Positions 42,448 to 50,708 are shown, numbered from the stretch's first letter. The stretch is 64,000 nucleotides of DNA from JACVRW01 sp034664125 (GCA_034664125.1 JAXDIG010000033.1:1-64000); one strand, 5' to 3'. A program made the numbers and translations. Notes: generated by a model not told the origin, from the sequence alone.

Positions 42448-43502
42448 GGCCCCGCCCCGAACTGCTCGAGCAGGCGCAGGTCGTTGTCGAACAGCATGCG
42501 CAGGTCGGGCACCTGGTACACGAGCATCGCGATGCGCTCGATGCCCATCCCCCACGCGAAGCCCTGTACGCGCTCCTTGTCGTAGCCGCCGCCGACCACG
42601 TAGTCGAGCACGTTCGGGTCGACCATCCCCGAGCCGAGGATCTCGATCCAGCCCTCGCCCTTGCACGTCGGGCAGCGCTCGGACCCCGCGTAGCCCGTGC
42701 CGCCGCAGCGGAAGCAGGACACGTCCACCTCCACGCTCGGCTCGGTGAAGGGGAAGTAGCCCGGACGCAGCCGCACGTCGGTGTCCTCGCCGAACATCTG
42801 CCGCGCGAACGCCAGCAGCGTGCCCTGCAGGTCCGCCAGCGTGAGGTCCTCGTCGATCGCCAGGCCCTCGAGCTGGTGGAACATCGGCACGTGGGTGGCG
42901 TCCGCGGTGTCCGGGCGGTAGACGCGCCCCGGCACGACGATGTAGATCGGCGGTTCCTGGAGCTCCATCGCGCGCACCTGCATCGGCGACGTGTGCGTGC
43001 GCAGCAGCACGTGCTCGGCCAGATAGAAGGTGTCCCGCGGGAGCCGGGCCGGGTGCTCCGGCGGGTGGTTGAGGGCGGTGAAGTTGTAGTACTCGTACTC
43101 GATCTCGGGTCCCTCCACGACGGAGAAGCCGAGCCCGACGAATATGTCCTCCATGCGCCGCCGGATCTGCGAAACCAGGTGCAGGTGGCCGACCGGCACC
43201 GGCGGGTCGCCAGGCAGGGTCACGTCCACGCGGTCCTCGACCAGGCGGTGGTCGAGCTCGGACCCCTCCAGCTGCGCAGTCCGCCGCTCGAGCAGGGCCT
43301 CGAGCGCTTGGCGCACCTCGTTCGCCTGCTTGCCCACCGGCCCGCGCTGCTCGGGCGGCAGCTCGCCGATCGAGCGCAGCGCCTGGGTCAGCTCCGACTT
43401 GCGCCCCAGGTAACGGACCCGCAGCTCCTCCAGCTCGGCGGCCGAGCCCGCGGCGGCGATGGCCTGCTCGGCCTCCGTGCGCAGCTGGGCGAGGTCAGGC
43501 AT
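42444..43502 (-). CDS. pheS: Phenylalanyl-tRNA synthetase alpha subunit
   Basis: Catalytic subunit charging tRNA(Phe). The 352 aa protein has an N-terminal coiled coil (about 1-85) and class II motifs: IEYEYYNFTALNHPPEHPAR, MQVRAMELQEPPIYIVVPGR with the motif 2 Arg, and GFAWGMGIERIAML (motif 3). Four cysteines (263, 266, 277 and 280, in CFRCGGTGY and CPTCKGEGW) form a zinc knuckle between motifs 2 and 3, found in a subset of bacterial PheS proteins. The start overlaps the rRNA methyltransferase stop by 8 bases. Confidence 0.96.
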   Translation of the reverse strand: MPDLAQLRTEAEQAIAAAGSAAELEELRVRYLGRKSELTQALRSIGELPPEQRGPVGKQANEVRQALEALLERRTAQLEGSELDHRLVEDRVDVTLPGDPPVPVGHLHLVSQIRRRMEDIFVGLGFSVVEGPEIEYEYYNFTALNHPPEHPARLPRDTFYLAEHVLLRTHTSPMQVRAMELQEPPIYIVVPGRVYRPDTADATHVPMFHQLEGLAIDEDLTLADLQGTLLAFARQMFGEDTDVRLRPGYFPFTEPSVEVDVSCFRCGGTGYAGSERCPTCKGEGWIEILGSGMVDPNVLDYVVGGGYDKERVQGFAWGMGIERIAMLVYQVPDLRMLFDNDLRLLEQFGAGP

Positions 43503-44172
43503 GGCCGGCCATCCTATTTGCCGCCTCGTAGAGGGCGACCGTGGCCGCCATCGCGACGTTGAGCGACTCGCTTCCCACCTCGATGCGTACGGCGTCGCGC
43601 TCGAGCTCGGCCGGCAGCCCCCCGCGCTCGGCGCCAAGGCACAGCACGAGCGGCGGCTCGAGCTCTGCCTCGCGCAGCGTTCGCCTGCCGTGGGCGCTGA
43701 GCGCGAGCGGCCGGCCCGGCAGCTCCTCGAGCCGCGCGCGAGCGGGCGGCCGCGCGAACAGCGACCCCATCGTCGCGCGCACGGCCTTAGGCGAGTACGG
43801 GTCCGCGCAGCCCGGCCCGAGGATCACGGGGCCGTCGCCGAGCGCGTGGGCCGAGCGGATGATCGTCCCGACGTTGCCGGGGTCCTCGACCGCGTGCAGC
43901 CAGACGCTCAGCTCGCCGCCGGGCTCGGCCCAGCGCTGCTCGTAGACGCCGATCACCCGGCTACCGGAGCCGAGCGTGCCGACCGCGGCGAGCAGCTCCG
44001 GCTCCACGTCCTCGCCGGCGCGCAGCACGAAGCGCGGCTCCCAGCCGGCGCGCTCCGCGGCTGTCACGAGGTCCTCTCCCTCCGCGACGAACAGGCCGAG
44101 CTTCTCGCGCCAGCGCTTCTGGGCGAGCTTGCGGATCATCTTCAGCTTGTCGTTGTCTGGGGATCGGATCAT
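43495..44172 (-). CDS. TrmH/SpoU-family RNA 2'-O-methyltransferase
   Basis: SPOUT methyltransferase of 225 aa acting on 23S rRNA or tRNA with S-adenosylmethionine. The N-terminal substrate domain (MIRSPDNDKLKMIRKLAQKR, LFVAEGEDLVTAAERAGW) resembles TsnR/RlmB-like proteins. The knotted domain has motif 1 DPGNVGTIIRSAHALG, motif 2 LCLGAERGGLP and motif 3 VGSESLNVAMAATVALYE. The start is 6 bases beyond the T tract of the rplT terminator, so expression depends on readthrough or on a promoter inside it. Upstream neighbour of pheS, a common arrangement. Confidence 0.9.
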   Translation of the reverse strand: MIRSPDNDKLKMIRKLAQKRWREKLGLFVAEGEDLVTAAERAGWEPRFVLRAGEDVEPELLAAVGTLGSGSRVIGVYEQRWAEPGGELSVWLHAVEDPGNVGTIIRSAHALGDGPVILGPGCADPYSPKAVRATMGSLFARPPARARLEELPGRPLALSAHGRRTLREAELEPPLVLCLGAERGGLPAELERDAVRIEVGSESLNVAMAATVALYEAANRMAGHA

Positions 44173-44178
44173 GGAACG

Positions 44179-44203
44179 AAAAAGGGCGCCTCTGAGGGCG
44201 CCC
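44179..44203 (-). terminator. Rho-independent terminator after rplT
   Basis: On the minus strand GGGCGCC (44197-44203) pairs with GGCGCCC (44184-44190) around a 6-base loop and is followed by TTTTT (44179-44183). It is the only hairpin in the window followed directly by a clear T tract. It lies 26 bases after the rplT stop and 6 bases before the methyltransferase ATG. Confidence 0.85.
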
Positions 44204-44229
44204 GGGAGAAGTTAGGTTCCGTGGTCGCG

Positions 44230-44589
44230 CTAGGCGGCCACGGCCTCCCGGGCCTTCTCGGCAAAACGTCGGAACGTCTCGGGGTCACGCACCGCGATGT
44301 CGGCCAGTACCTTGCGGTCCACCTCGATGCCGGCCTCCTTCAGGCCATGCATGAACTGGCTGTAGGACATGCCCTCCTGGCGGGCGGCCGCGTTGATGCG
44401 CACGATCCACAGGCGCCGGAAGTCGCGCTTGCGGTTGCGCCGGTCGCGGTACGCGTACGAGTCCGCCTTGAGCAGGGCCTCCTTGGCCCGCTTGTAGCTC
44501 TTCGAGGCCTGGCCGCGGTACCCCTTGGCCCGCTCGAGCGTCTCGCGGCGCTTCTTGCGTCCGTGTACTGAGCGCTTGACGCGGCTCAC
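44230..44589 (-). CDS. rplT: 50S ribosomal protein L20
   Basis: Early-assembling 23S rRNA-binding protein. The 119 aa protein starts MSRVKRSVHGRKKRRETLER with the long basic helix, then GYRGQASKSYKRAKEAL and the C-terminal RRLWIVRINAAARQEG. The GTG overlaps the rpmI stop by 4 bases (GTGA). L20 represses this operon in some bacteria; I see no clear L20-binding leader here. Confidence 0.97.
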   Translation of the reverse strand: MSRVKRSVHGRKKRRETLERAKGYRGQASKSYKRAKEALLKADSYAYRDRRNRKRDFRRLWIVRINAAARQEGMSYSQFMHGLKEAGIEVDRKVLADIAVRDPETFRRFAEKAREAVAA

Positions 44590-44780
44590 TTGTGCAGCAG
44601 CCTTTCGACCCGCTTCTGGTCCGGCTTTGCGACCTCGACGGGCCGGCCCAGGTGGCGCTTGCGCTTGGCGCTCTTCTTACCGAGGTTGTGGCTCGTGAAG
44701 GAGTGCCGCGCGAGCAGCTTGCCGCCGGCGGTCTTCTTGAACCGCTTCTTGGCGCCGGAGTGGGTCTTCATCTTCGGCAT
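44586..44780 (-). CDS. rpmI: 50S ribosomal protein L35
   Basis: Small basic ribosomal protein of 64 aa: MPKMKTHSGAKKRFKKTAGG, then HNLGKKSAKRKRHL. Full length for the family. It lies between infC and rplT in the conserved IF3-L35-L20 order, 39 bases after infC. Confidence 0.97.
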   Translation of the reverse strand: MPKMKTHSGAKKRFKKTAGGKLLARHSFTSHNLGKKSAKRKRHLGRPVEVAKPDQKRVERLLHK

Positions 44781-44819
44781 GGACGGCTTATTGAAGCAGA
44801 CGGCCGCTGGGCCGCCGGC

Positions 44820-45602
44820 TCAGGAAGCTTCGGAGGGCGGTTCCGTCTCCGGCGCGGCCCCTTCAGCCGCCGGCTCCGCCTCCGTCTCGGCCTCGGCCTC
44901 GGGCGCTGCCGGCTCCTGCGCCGCGGGCTCCTGCTCCGCGGGCTCCTGCTCCGCCGCGGGCTCCTGCTCCGCAGCGGGCTCCTCCGCCGCCGCGGGCCCC
45001 GGCTCCGCCGCCGACGCCTGCTCCGCCCCGTGCTCCGGCTCGGCCTCCGGCTGCTTTTTCTTCTGCGGGGCCAGCAGCATCGTCATGTTGCGCCCGTCCT
45101 GCTGCGGATGCTGCTCGATCGTGCCCAGGTCGGCCACGTCCTCCGCGAGCCGCATCAGCAGCCTCTCGCCGCGCTCCGGGTGGCTCTGCTCGCGCCCGCG
45201 GAACATGATCGTGACCTTCACGCGGTCGTCGCCGTTGAGGAAGCGCACCACGTGGTTCTTCTTGGTTTCGTAGTCGTTGGTAGCGATCTTCGGCCGCAGC
45301 TTGATCTCGCGCACGTTGACCTGCTTCTGGTGGCGGCGAGCGGCCTTGGCCTTCTGCTCCTGCTCGTACTTGTACTTCGAGTAGTCGAGCGCGCGGGTGA
45401 CCGGCGGGCGCGCTTCCGGCGCGACCTCGACCAAGTCCAGGTCGCGCTCCTGGGCGTAGCGGAGCGCCTGCGCCGTGTCCACGATGCCGATCTGGTTACC
45501 GTCCTCGCCGACAAGGCGGACTTGGGGCACTCGGATCCGCTCGTTGATCCGTGTTTCGTCGCGCTCCGGGGGGCGCCGATCGAACTTCCGCGGGATCGGC
45601 AC
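44820..45602 (-). CDS. infC: Translation initiation factor IF-3 with acidic C-terminal tail
   Basis: Prevents premature subunit joining and checks initiator tRNA and start codon. The 260 aa protein has the N-domain (RINERIRVPQVRLVGEDGNQ, YAQERDLDLVEVAPEARPP), the linker (ALDYSKYKYEQEQKAKAAR) and the C-domain (IKLRPKIATNDYETKKNHVV to GRNMTMLLAPQKKK). Ordinary IF3 ends there at ~175-180 aa; here about 78 further residues are almost only Glu, Ala and Pro. Start is GTG at 45600-45602, without a Shine-Dalgarno or TANNNT site, in a 64-base gap after thrS, so it is probably on the thrS transcript. The tail may affect IF3 discrimination of leaderless mRNAs (speculative). Confidence 0.95.
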   Translation of the reverse strand: MPIPRKFDRRPPERDETRINERIRVPQVRLVGEDGNQIGIVDTAQALRYAQERDLDLVEVAPEARPPVTRALDYSKYKYEQEQKAKAARRHQKQVNVREIKLRPKIATNDYETKKNHVVRFLNGDDRVKVTIMFRGREQSHPERGERLLMRLAEDVADLGTIEQHPQQDGRNMTMLLAPQKKKQPEAEPEHGAEQASAAEPGPAAAEEPAAEQEPAAEQEPAEQEPAAQEPAAPEAEAETEAEPAAEGAAPETEPPSEAS

Positions 45603-45666
45603 TAGTTGAGGATTTGCCGTGCCGTCAAAGCGCGCAGATGTATCGGTACGTCATTCGCCAGCGATG

Positions 45667-47580
45667 TTAGCGCCTATCAGCGATCTCGTGGCGAGCGCGC
45701 TCGGCGAACTCCGCGAGCGGCTGAGAGCCCAGATCGCCCTCGCGGTGGCGCCGCACCGCGACCGCTTCGGCCTCCTGCTCGGCATCGCCCACGACGAGCA
45801 TGTAGGGCACCTTCAGCACCTCGGCCTCGCGGATCTTCTTGGCGATCGACTCCGAGCGCTCGTCCACCTGCACGCGCAGGCCGGCCTCGCGCAGCCGGTC
45901 GGCGACCAGGCGGGCGTAGTCGAGGTGGCGATCGGAGATCGGCAGGACGATCGCCTGGACGGGCGCCAGCCAGAGCGGGAACTCGCCCGCGTAGTGCTCG
46001 ATCAGGATGCCGATGAAGCGCTCGAAGGACCCCATCAGCGCCCGGTGGATCATCACCGGGCGGTGGTCGGCGTTGTCGGCGCCCGTGTAGGCGAGCTCGA
46101 AGCGCTCCGGCATGTAGTAGTCGAGCTGGACCGTGCCGAGCTGCCAGGAGCGCCCGATGGCGTCCGTGATGTGGGCGTCGATCTTCGGGCCGTAGAAGGC
46201 GCCGTCGCCCTCGTTGAGGTCGTACTCGAGCCCGTTGCTCTCGAGCGTGCGCCGCAGCGCCGCCTCCGCCTTGTCCCACATCTCGTCGGTGCCGACCCGC
46301 TTCTCCGGCCGGGTGGACAGCTCCAGGCGCGGCTTCAGGCCGAACTGCTCGTAGATGTAGAAGCCGAAGTCCAGGCAGCGCAGCGCCTCCTCCTCGATCT
46401 GGTCCTCGGTGCAGAACACGTGAGCGTCGTCCTGGGTGATGTGGCGCACCCGCAGCAGGCCGTGCAGGGTCCCGCTGGGCTCGTGGCGGTGCACCAGCCC
46501 CTGCTCCGCAAGCCGGATCGGCAGGTCGCGGTAGGAGCGCAGCTCGTGCTTGTAGATCTGGCAGTGGGCCGGGCAGTTCATGGGCTTCAGCCCCATCGTG
46601 CGGCCCTCGACCTCGGTGAAGTACATGTGGTCGCGGTAGACGTCCCAGTGGCCCGAGCGCTTCCAGAGGTCCACGTCGTAGAGGATCGGCGTGCGCACCT
46701 CGGTGTAGCCGCGCTCCACGTTGGTCGAGCGCCACAGGTCGGTCAGCTCGTTCCAGATGTGCGTGCCGTTGGGCAGCCAGAACGGCGACCCGGGCGACAG
46801 GTCGGAGAGCATGAACAGCGACAGCTCGCGGCCCAGCTTGCGGTGGTCGCGGGCGCGCGCCTCCTCGAGCCGGCGCAGGTGCTCCGCGAGGTCCTCCTTG
46901 GACAGGAACGCGGTGCCGTAGATGCGGGTGAGCATCTGGCGGGCGGCGTCGCCGCGCCAGTAGGCGCCCGCCACGCTCGTGAGCTTGAAGGCCTTGATGC
47001 GCTTGGTGCCGGGGCCGTGCGGGCCGCGGCAGAGGTCCGTGAACGGGCCGTTGCGGTAGAGCGAGACGGTCTGGACGCCTTGGTCGCGGACGAGGTCCTC
47101 GATCAGCTCGACCTTGTAGTCCTGCCCCTCGGCCCGGAAGCGCTCGATCGCCTCCTCGACGGGCACGTCTGTGCGCTCGAAGTGCTCGTCGGCCGCGATG
47201 TGCTCGCGCATCTTCTGCTCGATGCGCTCGAAGTCCTCGTCGGAGACCTTGACGCCCTCCGGGAACTCGAAGTCGTAGTAGAAGCCGTCGTCGATCGGCG
47301 GTCCGATCGAGATCTTCACGCCCGGGTAGAGCTCCATCACGGCGGTGGCGAGGACGTGGGCCGCGTCGTGGCGGATCAGCCAGAGCGCATCGGGGTCCTT
47401 GGCCGTCACGATCTCGACCGGCCCCTCGGCGAGCGGCGCGTCGAGATCGCGCAGGTCGCCGTTCTGGCGCACGCCGAGCGCGGCCCGGGCCAGGCCCTCG
47501 CCGATCGCGCGGGCGGCGTCGGCGCCGGTGGCCCCGTCGGGGAGCTCGAGCGGGGAGCCGTCGGGAAGCGTGACCTTCAT
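45667..47580 (-). CDS. thrS: Threonyl-tRNA synthetase
   Basis: Class II synthetase of 637 aa, full length. It has the TGS domain (VTLPDGSPLELPDGATGADA), the editing domain with RHDAAHVLATAVMEL, YYDFEFPEG and FTDLCRGPHGP, the catalytic core (MGLKPMNCPAHCQIYKHELR, RHITQDDAHVFCT, YGPKIDAHITDAIGR) including the zinc ligands Cys, His and His, and the HGTP anticodon domain (VQAIVLPISDRHLDYARLVA). ATG overlaps the stop of the GT4 gene by 4 bases. Confidence 0.97.
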   Translation of the reverse strand: MKVTLPDGSPLELPDGATGADAARAIGEGLARAALGVRQNGDLRDLDAPLAEGPVEIVTAKDPDALWLIRHDAAHVLATAVMELYPGVKISIGPPIDDGFYYDFEFPEGVKVSDEDFERIEQKMREHIAADEHFERTDVPVEEAIERFRAEGQDYKVELIEDLVRDQGVQTVSLYRNGPFTDLCRGPHGPGTKRIKAFKLTSVAGAYWRGDAARQMLTRIYGTAFLSKEDLAEHLRRLEEARARDHRKLGRELSLFMLSDLSPGSPFWLPNGTHIWNELTDLWRSTNVERGYTEVRTPILYDVDLWKRSGHWDVYRDHMYFTEVEGRTMGLKPMNCPAHCQIYKHELRSYRDLPIRLAEQGLVHRHEPSGTLHGLLRVRHITQDDAHVFCTEDQIEEEALRCLDFGFYIYEQFGLKPRLELSTRPEKRVGTDEMWDKAEAALRRTLESNGLEYDLNEGDGAFYGPKIDAHITDAIGRSWQLGTVQLDYYMPERFELAYTGADNADHRPVMIHRALMGSFERFIGILIEHYAGEFPLWLAPVQAIVLPISDRHLDYARLVADRLREAGLRVQVDERSESIAKKIREAEVLKVPYMLVVGDAEQEAEAVAVRRHREGDLGSQPLAEFAERARHEIADRR

Positions 47581-48857
47581 GCGCCCTCCACGCTATCGGG
47601 CGCCGGGACGCTCGATCCGGCGGCAGCCGAGAGCGCTGAGAGCGCGCGCAGCTCGCGCTCCAGCGCGGCGGTGACCAGGAAGCGCTCGCGCACCCGCTCG
47701 CGGCCGGCGCGGCCCATCTCCACGGCCAGGCCGGGGTCACGGACCAGCTCCACGAGCCGCGCGGCGAGCTGCTCGGGCTCGTTGGCGAGAAAGCCGTCCA
47801 CGGAGTCCCGCACGGTGAGGCGCAGGCCGCCGTCGGCGCGGCCCACCACCGGGGTGCGCTTCCAGAGCGTCTCGCAGGGGGCGAGGTCGAAGCCCTCGCG
47901 CAGCGACAGCTCGAGCGCGGCGCGGGCCAGCCGCTGCAGCGCCCCGACCTCGAGGCTCCCGAGGCCCTCGTAGCTCGTCAGCAGGAGCAGGTCGTCCTCC
48001 CCGGCGGCGAAGTCCGACACCTCCTTGGCGGCGCGCCAGTCCTCGGCGGCGCTCGGGTCGAGCAGCCCGGCCAGCACCAGCTGCAGGGTCGGCTCCTCGG
48101 CCTTGGCGAGGCGGAACGCCTCGATCGCCGCGTGCGGGTCGTCCCAGCGGTCGAGCTGGACGACCTGGAGCACGAACGGCCGCTCGAGGTCCACGCCGAG
48201 CGGGCGCACCACGCGTCCCGGCAGGCGCGCTTCCAGGTCGAGGTTGCGCGAGTCGAGCGGGTCGATTCCCGGCGGGGCGGCGTGGAGGCGGTCGTCGCGC
48301 AGCGCCTCGGGGGCGAACGACTGATGCGGCACGAGGATCAGCCGGCACGCGTCCAGCACGCCGACCACGCGCTCGAGCGCATCCCCCTCCGCGTGCGAGG
48401 CGTCGAGGTGGCAGCGCCACGCCACCGGCACGTCGAGGCCGGCCGCGAGGCCGACCGTGCCCGGGTCGTGCAGGACCACGAGGTCGGCCGTGCCGTTGAG
48501 GCCGCGGCCGACGCGCTCGCAGGCCTCGCTCCAGACCTCCCAGTCCTCATCCCCGATCGCGCTCTCGCCGCCGCGCAGCCCGTGCTCGAGCGAGCTGCCG
48601 ACGCGCCGCAGGTCCGGATCGGCGAACAGCACGCGCCACTCCACCGCCACGCCGGCCCCGGCCGCCAGCGGCAGCATCCCGCCGAGCAGCTCGGGCACCG
48701 GGCCCGGAGCCCCGGCGGCGCTGACGTGAAGAATGCGCGCGCCTTTGAGGGGCGCCGCGGCATCCTGGAGCGCCTCGACGGCGCGACCCCCGGCCAGCGG
48801 CGCGTAGTCGCCCGGTGCCCGCGCGGCGACTGCCATGGGCTGGAGGTCGGCGGCCAC
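47577..48857 (-). CDS. GT4 glycosyltransferase related to trehalose synthase TreT
   Basis: Retaining GT-B glycosyltransferase of 426 aa. The N-terminal domain begins APGDYAPLAGGRAVEALQD and LKGARILHVSAAGAPGPVPE, matching the layout of TreT-type trehalose synthases (which join ADP/UDP-glucose to glucose). The C-terminal domain has PFVLQVVQLDRWDDPHAAIE, LREGFDLAPCETLWKRTPVV with the Glu of the EX7E region, and GGLRLTVRDSVDGFLAN. Start GTG 48855-48857 is chosen because TACGCT (48864-48869) lies 6 bases upstream; ATG 48834-48836 is the alternative. Stop overlaps the thrS ATG. Sugar substrates are inferred only. Confidence 0.82.
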   Translation of the reverse strand: MAADLQPMAVAARAPGDYAPLAGGRAVEALQDAAAPLKGARILHVSAAGAPGPVPELLGGMLPLAAGAGVAVEWRVLFADPDLRRVGSSLEHGLRGGESAIGDEDWEVWSEACERVGRGLNGTADLVVLHDPGTVGLAAGLDVPVAWRCHLDASHAEGDALERVVGVLDACRLILVPHQSFAPEALRDDRLHAAPPGIDPLDSRNLDLEARLPGRVVRPLGVDLERPFVLQVVQLDRWDDPHAAIEAFRLAKAEEPTLQLVLAGLLDPSAAEDWRAAKEVSDFAAGEDDLLLLTSYEGLGSLEVGALQRLARAALELSLREGFDLAPCETLWKRTPVVGRADGGLRLTVRDSVDGFLANEPEQLAARLVELVRDPGLAVEMGRAGRERVRERFLVTAALERELRALSALSAAAGSSVPAPDSVEGA

Positions 48858-48863
48858 GCGGGG

Positions 48864-48869
48864 AGCGTA
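48864..48869 (-). promoter_or_regulatory. -10 hexamer TACGCT upstream of GT4-thrS-infC
   Basis: Ends 6 bases before the GTG at 48857. It would drive a leaderless transcript that can run through thrS, infC, rpmI and rplT to the terminator at 44179-44203. Confidence 0.45.
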
Positions 48870-48922
48870 CTTCCGGTCGTGCCGGCCGGGGGCGCCGCTT
48901 GCCGGGGGCGGGGCGCCCGCGC

Positions 48923-49963
48923 CTAGCCGCCCGCCGGTTCCACGCGGCCGCGCACCTCGCCCAGCGGCTCGCCGCGCAGCACCACCTCGTCGCCGTCCTC
49001 GAGGAACGTGCGCGTCGACCCGTCGGGCAGCTCGATCGGCTCCGTGCCGGCCCACGAGAGCTCCAGCAGGCAGCCGCGCTGCTGGCGCTCTGGCCCGGAG
49101 ATCGTGCCTGTGGCGAGCAGGTCGCCCACTCGCAGGCTCGCCCCGTTGGAGGTGAGGTGCGCGATCTGCTGCGCGATCGACCAGTACAGGTGGCGCGTGC
49201 TCGTGCTGGCCACCACCGCGCCGTTCAGCTCCACCTCGAGCGGGATGTCGTAGGCCCAGGGCGTCTCTCGCAGGTACGGCAGCGGCTCGGGCTCCTGCGG
49301 CTCGGCAGCCACGCGGAAGGGCTCGAGCTCGGACAGCGGCACGACCCACTGCGAGATCGACGTCGCGAACGACTTGCCGAGGAACGGCCCGAGCGGCCGG
49401 TACTCCCAGCCCTGGATGTCGCGGGCCGACCAGTCGTTCACGAGGACCATGCCGAACACGTGGTCGAGCGCCCGCTCCACCGGCACCGGCTCCCCGTGCC
49501 GGCTCGCGACCCCGATCGCGACGCCCGCCTCGAGCTCGATGTCCAGCGCGCGCGTGGGGCCGAACTCCCCCTCCCCCAGCTGCCCGCGCGGTCGCCGCAC
49601 CGGCGTCCCGCTCGGCACGACCGTGCCGGCCCTCCCGTGGTAGCCGACCGGCAGCCGGCGCCAGTTGGGCAGGAGCGGCTCGGCGTCGGGGCGGAACATG
49701 CGCCCGACGTTCTCCGCGTGGTGCAGCGACGAGTAGAAGTCCACGTAGTCGGCGACCTCGAACGGCATCGCCGGCTCCCCCTCGACCTCGACGCCGTCCT
49801 CGAGGCGGCCGCGGATCTCCTCCCAGAACTGCGGCCCGCGCGCCATGAAGGCGTTTAGGGAGTCGCTCGCGAACACGGGGTCGAGCGAGCTCAGGTCCAG
49901 GATCCGGTCCCCCGCCCGGGCGCACACCCCGCCGCCCGCGAGCACCCCGTAGGCGAGCGTCAC
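48923..49963 (-). CDS. Fumarylacetoacetase-like hydrolase
   Basis: FAH-superfamily enzyme, most like fumarylacetoacetase, which splits fumarylacetoacetate into fumarate and acetoacetate at the end of tyrosine breakdown. The 346 aa protein has YVDFYSSLHHAENVGRMFRP with the metal Asp and the general-base His, LPVGYHGRAGTVVPSG, LDIELEAGVAIG with the two Glu ligands, LVNDWSARDIQGWEYRPLGP and SWAGTEPIELPDGSTR. About 70 residues shorter than the animal enzyme. GTG start, 4 bases after the MBL gene. No other tyrosine-catabolism gene is near. Confidence 0.87.
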   Translation of the reverse strand: MTLAYGVLAGGGVCARAGDRILDLSSLDPVFASDSLNAFMARGPQFWEEIRGRLEDGVEVEGEPAMPFEVADYVDFYSSLHHAENVGRMFRPDAEPLLPNWRRLPVGYHGRAGTVVPSGTPVRRPRGQLGEGEFGPTRALDIELEAGVAIGVASRHGEPVPVERALDHVFGMVLVNDWSARDIQGWEYRPLGPFLGKSFATSISQWVVPLSELEPFRVAAEPQEPEPLPYLRETPWAYDIPLEVELNGAVVASTSTRHLYWSIAQQIAHLTSNGASLRVGDLLATGTISGPERQQRGCLLELSWAGTEPIELPDGSTRTFLEDGDEVVLRGEPLGEVRGRVEPAGG

Positions 49964-49967
49964 GGAA

Positions 49968-50699
49968 TCAGCCGCGCACGACCTGGCTGCCCGGAACGAT
50001 GTCGTCGCGGCCGTCCGCCCAGCGCACCCAGGCCTTGTGCCCGCCGTCGTAGTCGGGCGCCCAGAGGACGAGCGTCGCGTCCTGATCCCACACCTTGCAG
50101 GGCTCGTCGCCCTCCTCGTCCAGCCCGCGCCAGAGGCGGACGAACGCGTTGTTCTCCCACTCGTCGCCGACCGTGGTCGGGTCGGTGTGGCCGGGCTGCA
50201 CGCGCGTCTCGGGCGGCAGCTTCATCAGCACTTCCATGATCGAGTGCCTGAGGTCGGCGAAGCTGGTCGACCCGGGGGCGTGCACGCCGCCGACCGAGCG
50301 CCTGAAGAGCGTGTCCCCGGTGAACACGTCGCCGCCGTTGATCACGAAGTTCAGCATCCCGGCGGTGTGCCCCGGAGTGTGCAGCGTCTCCACGTGCAGC
50401 CCGCCGAGCTCCAGCGTCTCACCGGGCTCGATCGTCCGGTCCACGCCCTCCAGCTGCTGCGCCTCGACCGGGTGCGCGAGCACCTCGGCGTCCTGCCAGA
50501 CGTCGGCCTCGGCCACGTGGTCGTGGTGGTGGTGCGTGAGCAGGAGCGTCCGCACCCGTACCCCGAGGCGCTCGGCCGCCTCCACCAGCGGCGCGCACGG
50601 GCCGCCGGCGTCGACCACCAGGGCCGACCCGCCCTCCTCGTCGGCCACGAGGTAGGTGTTCGACAGCCACTCGTCGTTCATGGAGCGCTCGATGATCAC
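49968..50699 (-). CDS. Metallo-beta-lactamase-fold hydrolase, glyoxalase II-like
   Basis: Binuclear metal hydrolase of 243 aa. Metal ligands are in LLLTHHHHDHVAEAD, TLHTPGHTAGMLNF, DVFTGDTLFRRSVGG and VQPGHTDPTT, the order of glyoxalase II-type enzymes. The last ~55 residues (CKVWDQDATLVLWAPDYDGG, HKAWVRWADGRDDIVPGSQV) are an added strand-rich, SH3-like domain not typical of the family. GTG at 50697-50699 is 9 bases after TAGGCT (50709-50714). Divergent from the aminotransferase gene across 28 bases; followed by the FAH-like gene. Confidence 0.87.
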   Translation of the reverse strand: MIIERSMNDEWLSNTYLVADEEGGSALVVDAGGPCAPLVEAAERLGVRVRTLLLTHHHHDHVAEADVWQDAEVLAHPVEAQQLEGVDRTIEPGETLELGGLHVETLHTPGHTAGMLNFVINGGDVFTGDTLFRRSVGGVHAPGSTSFADLRHSIMEVLMKLPPETRVQPGHTDPTTVGDEWENNAFVRLWRGLDEEGDEPCKVWDQDATLVLWAPDYDGGHKAWVRWADGRDDIVPGSQVVRG

Positions 50700-50708
50700 G
50701 GGCGGCGA

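Noticed and set aside
44592..45605. 337-codon + strand frame opposite infC and rpmI, with Leu/Arg repeats
   Set aside because: The repeat is the complement of the IF-3 Glu/Ala/Pro tail; no independent coding evidence.
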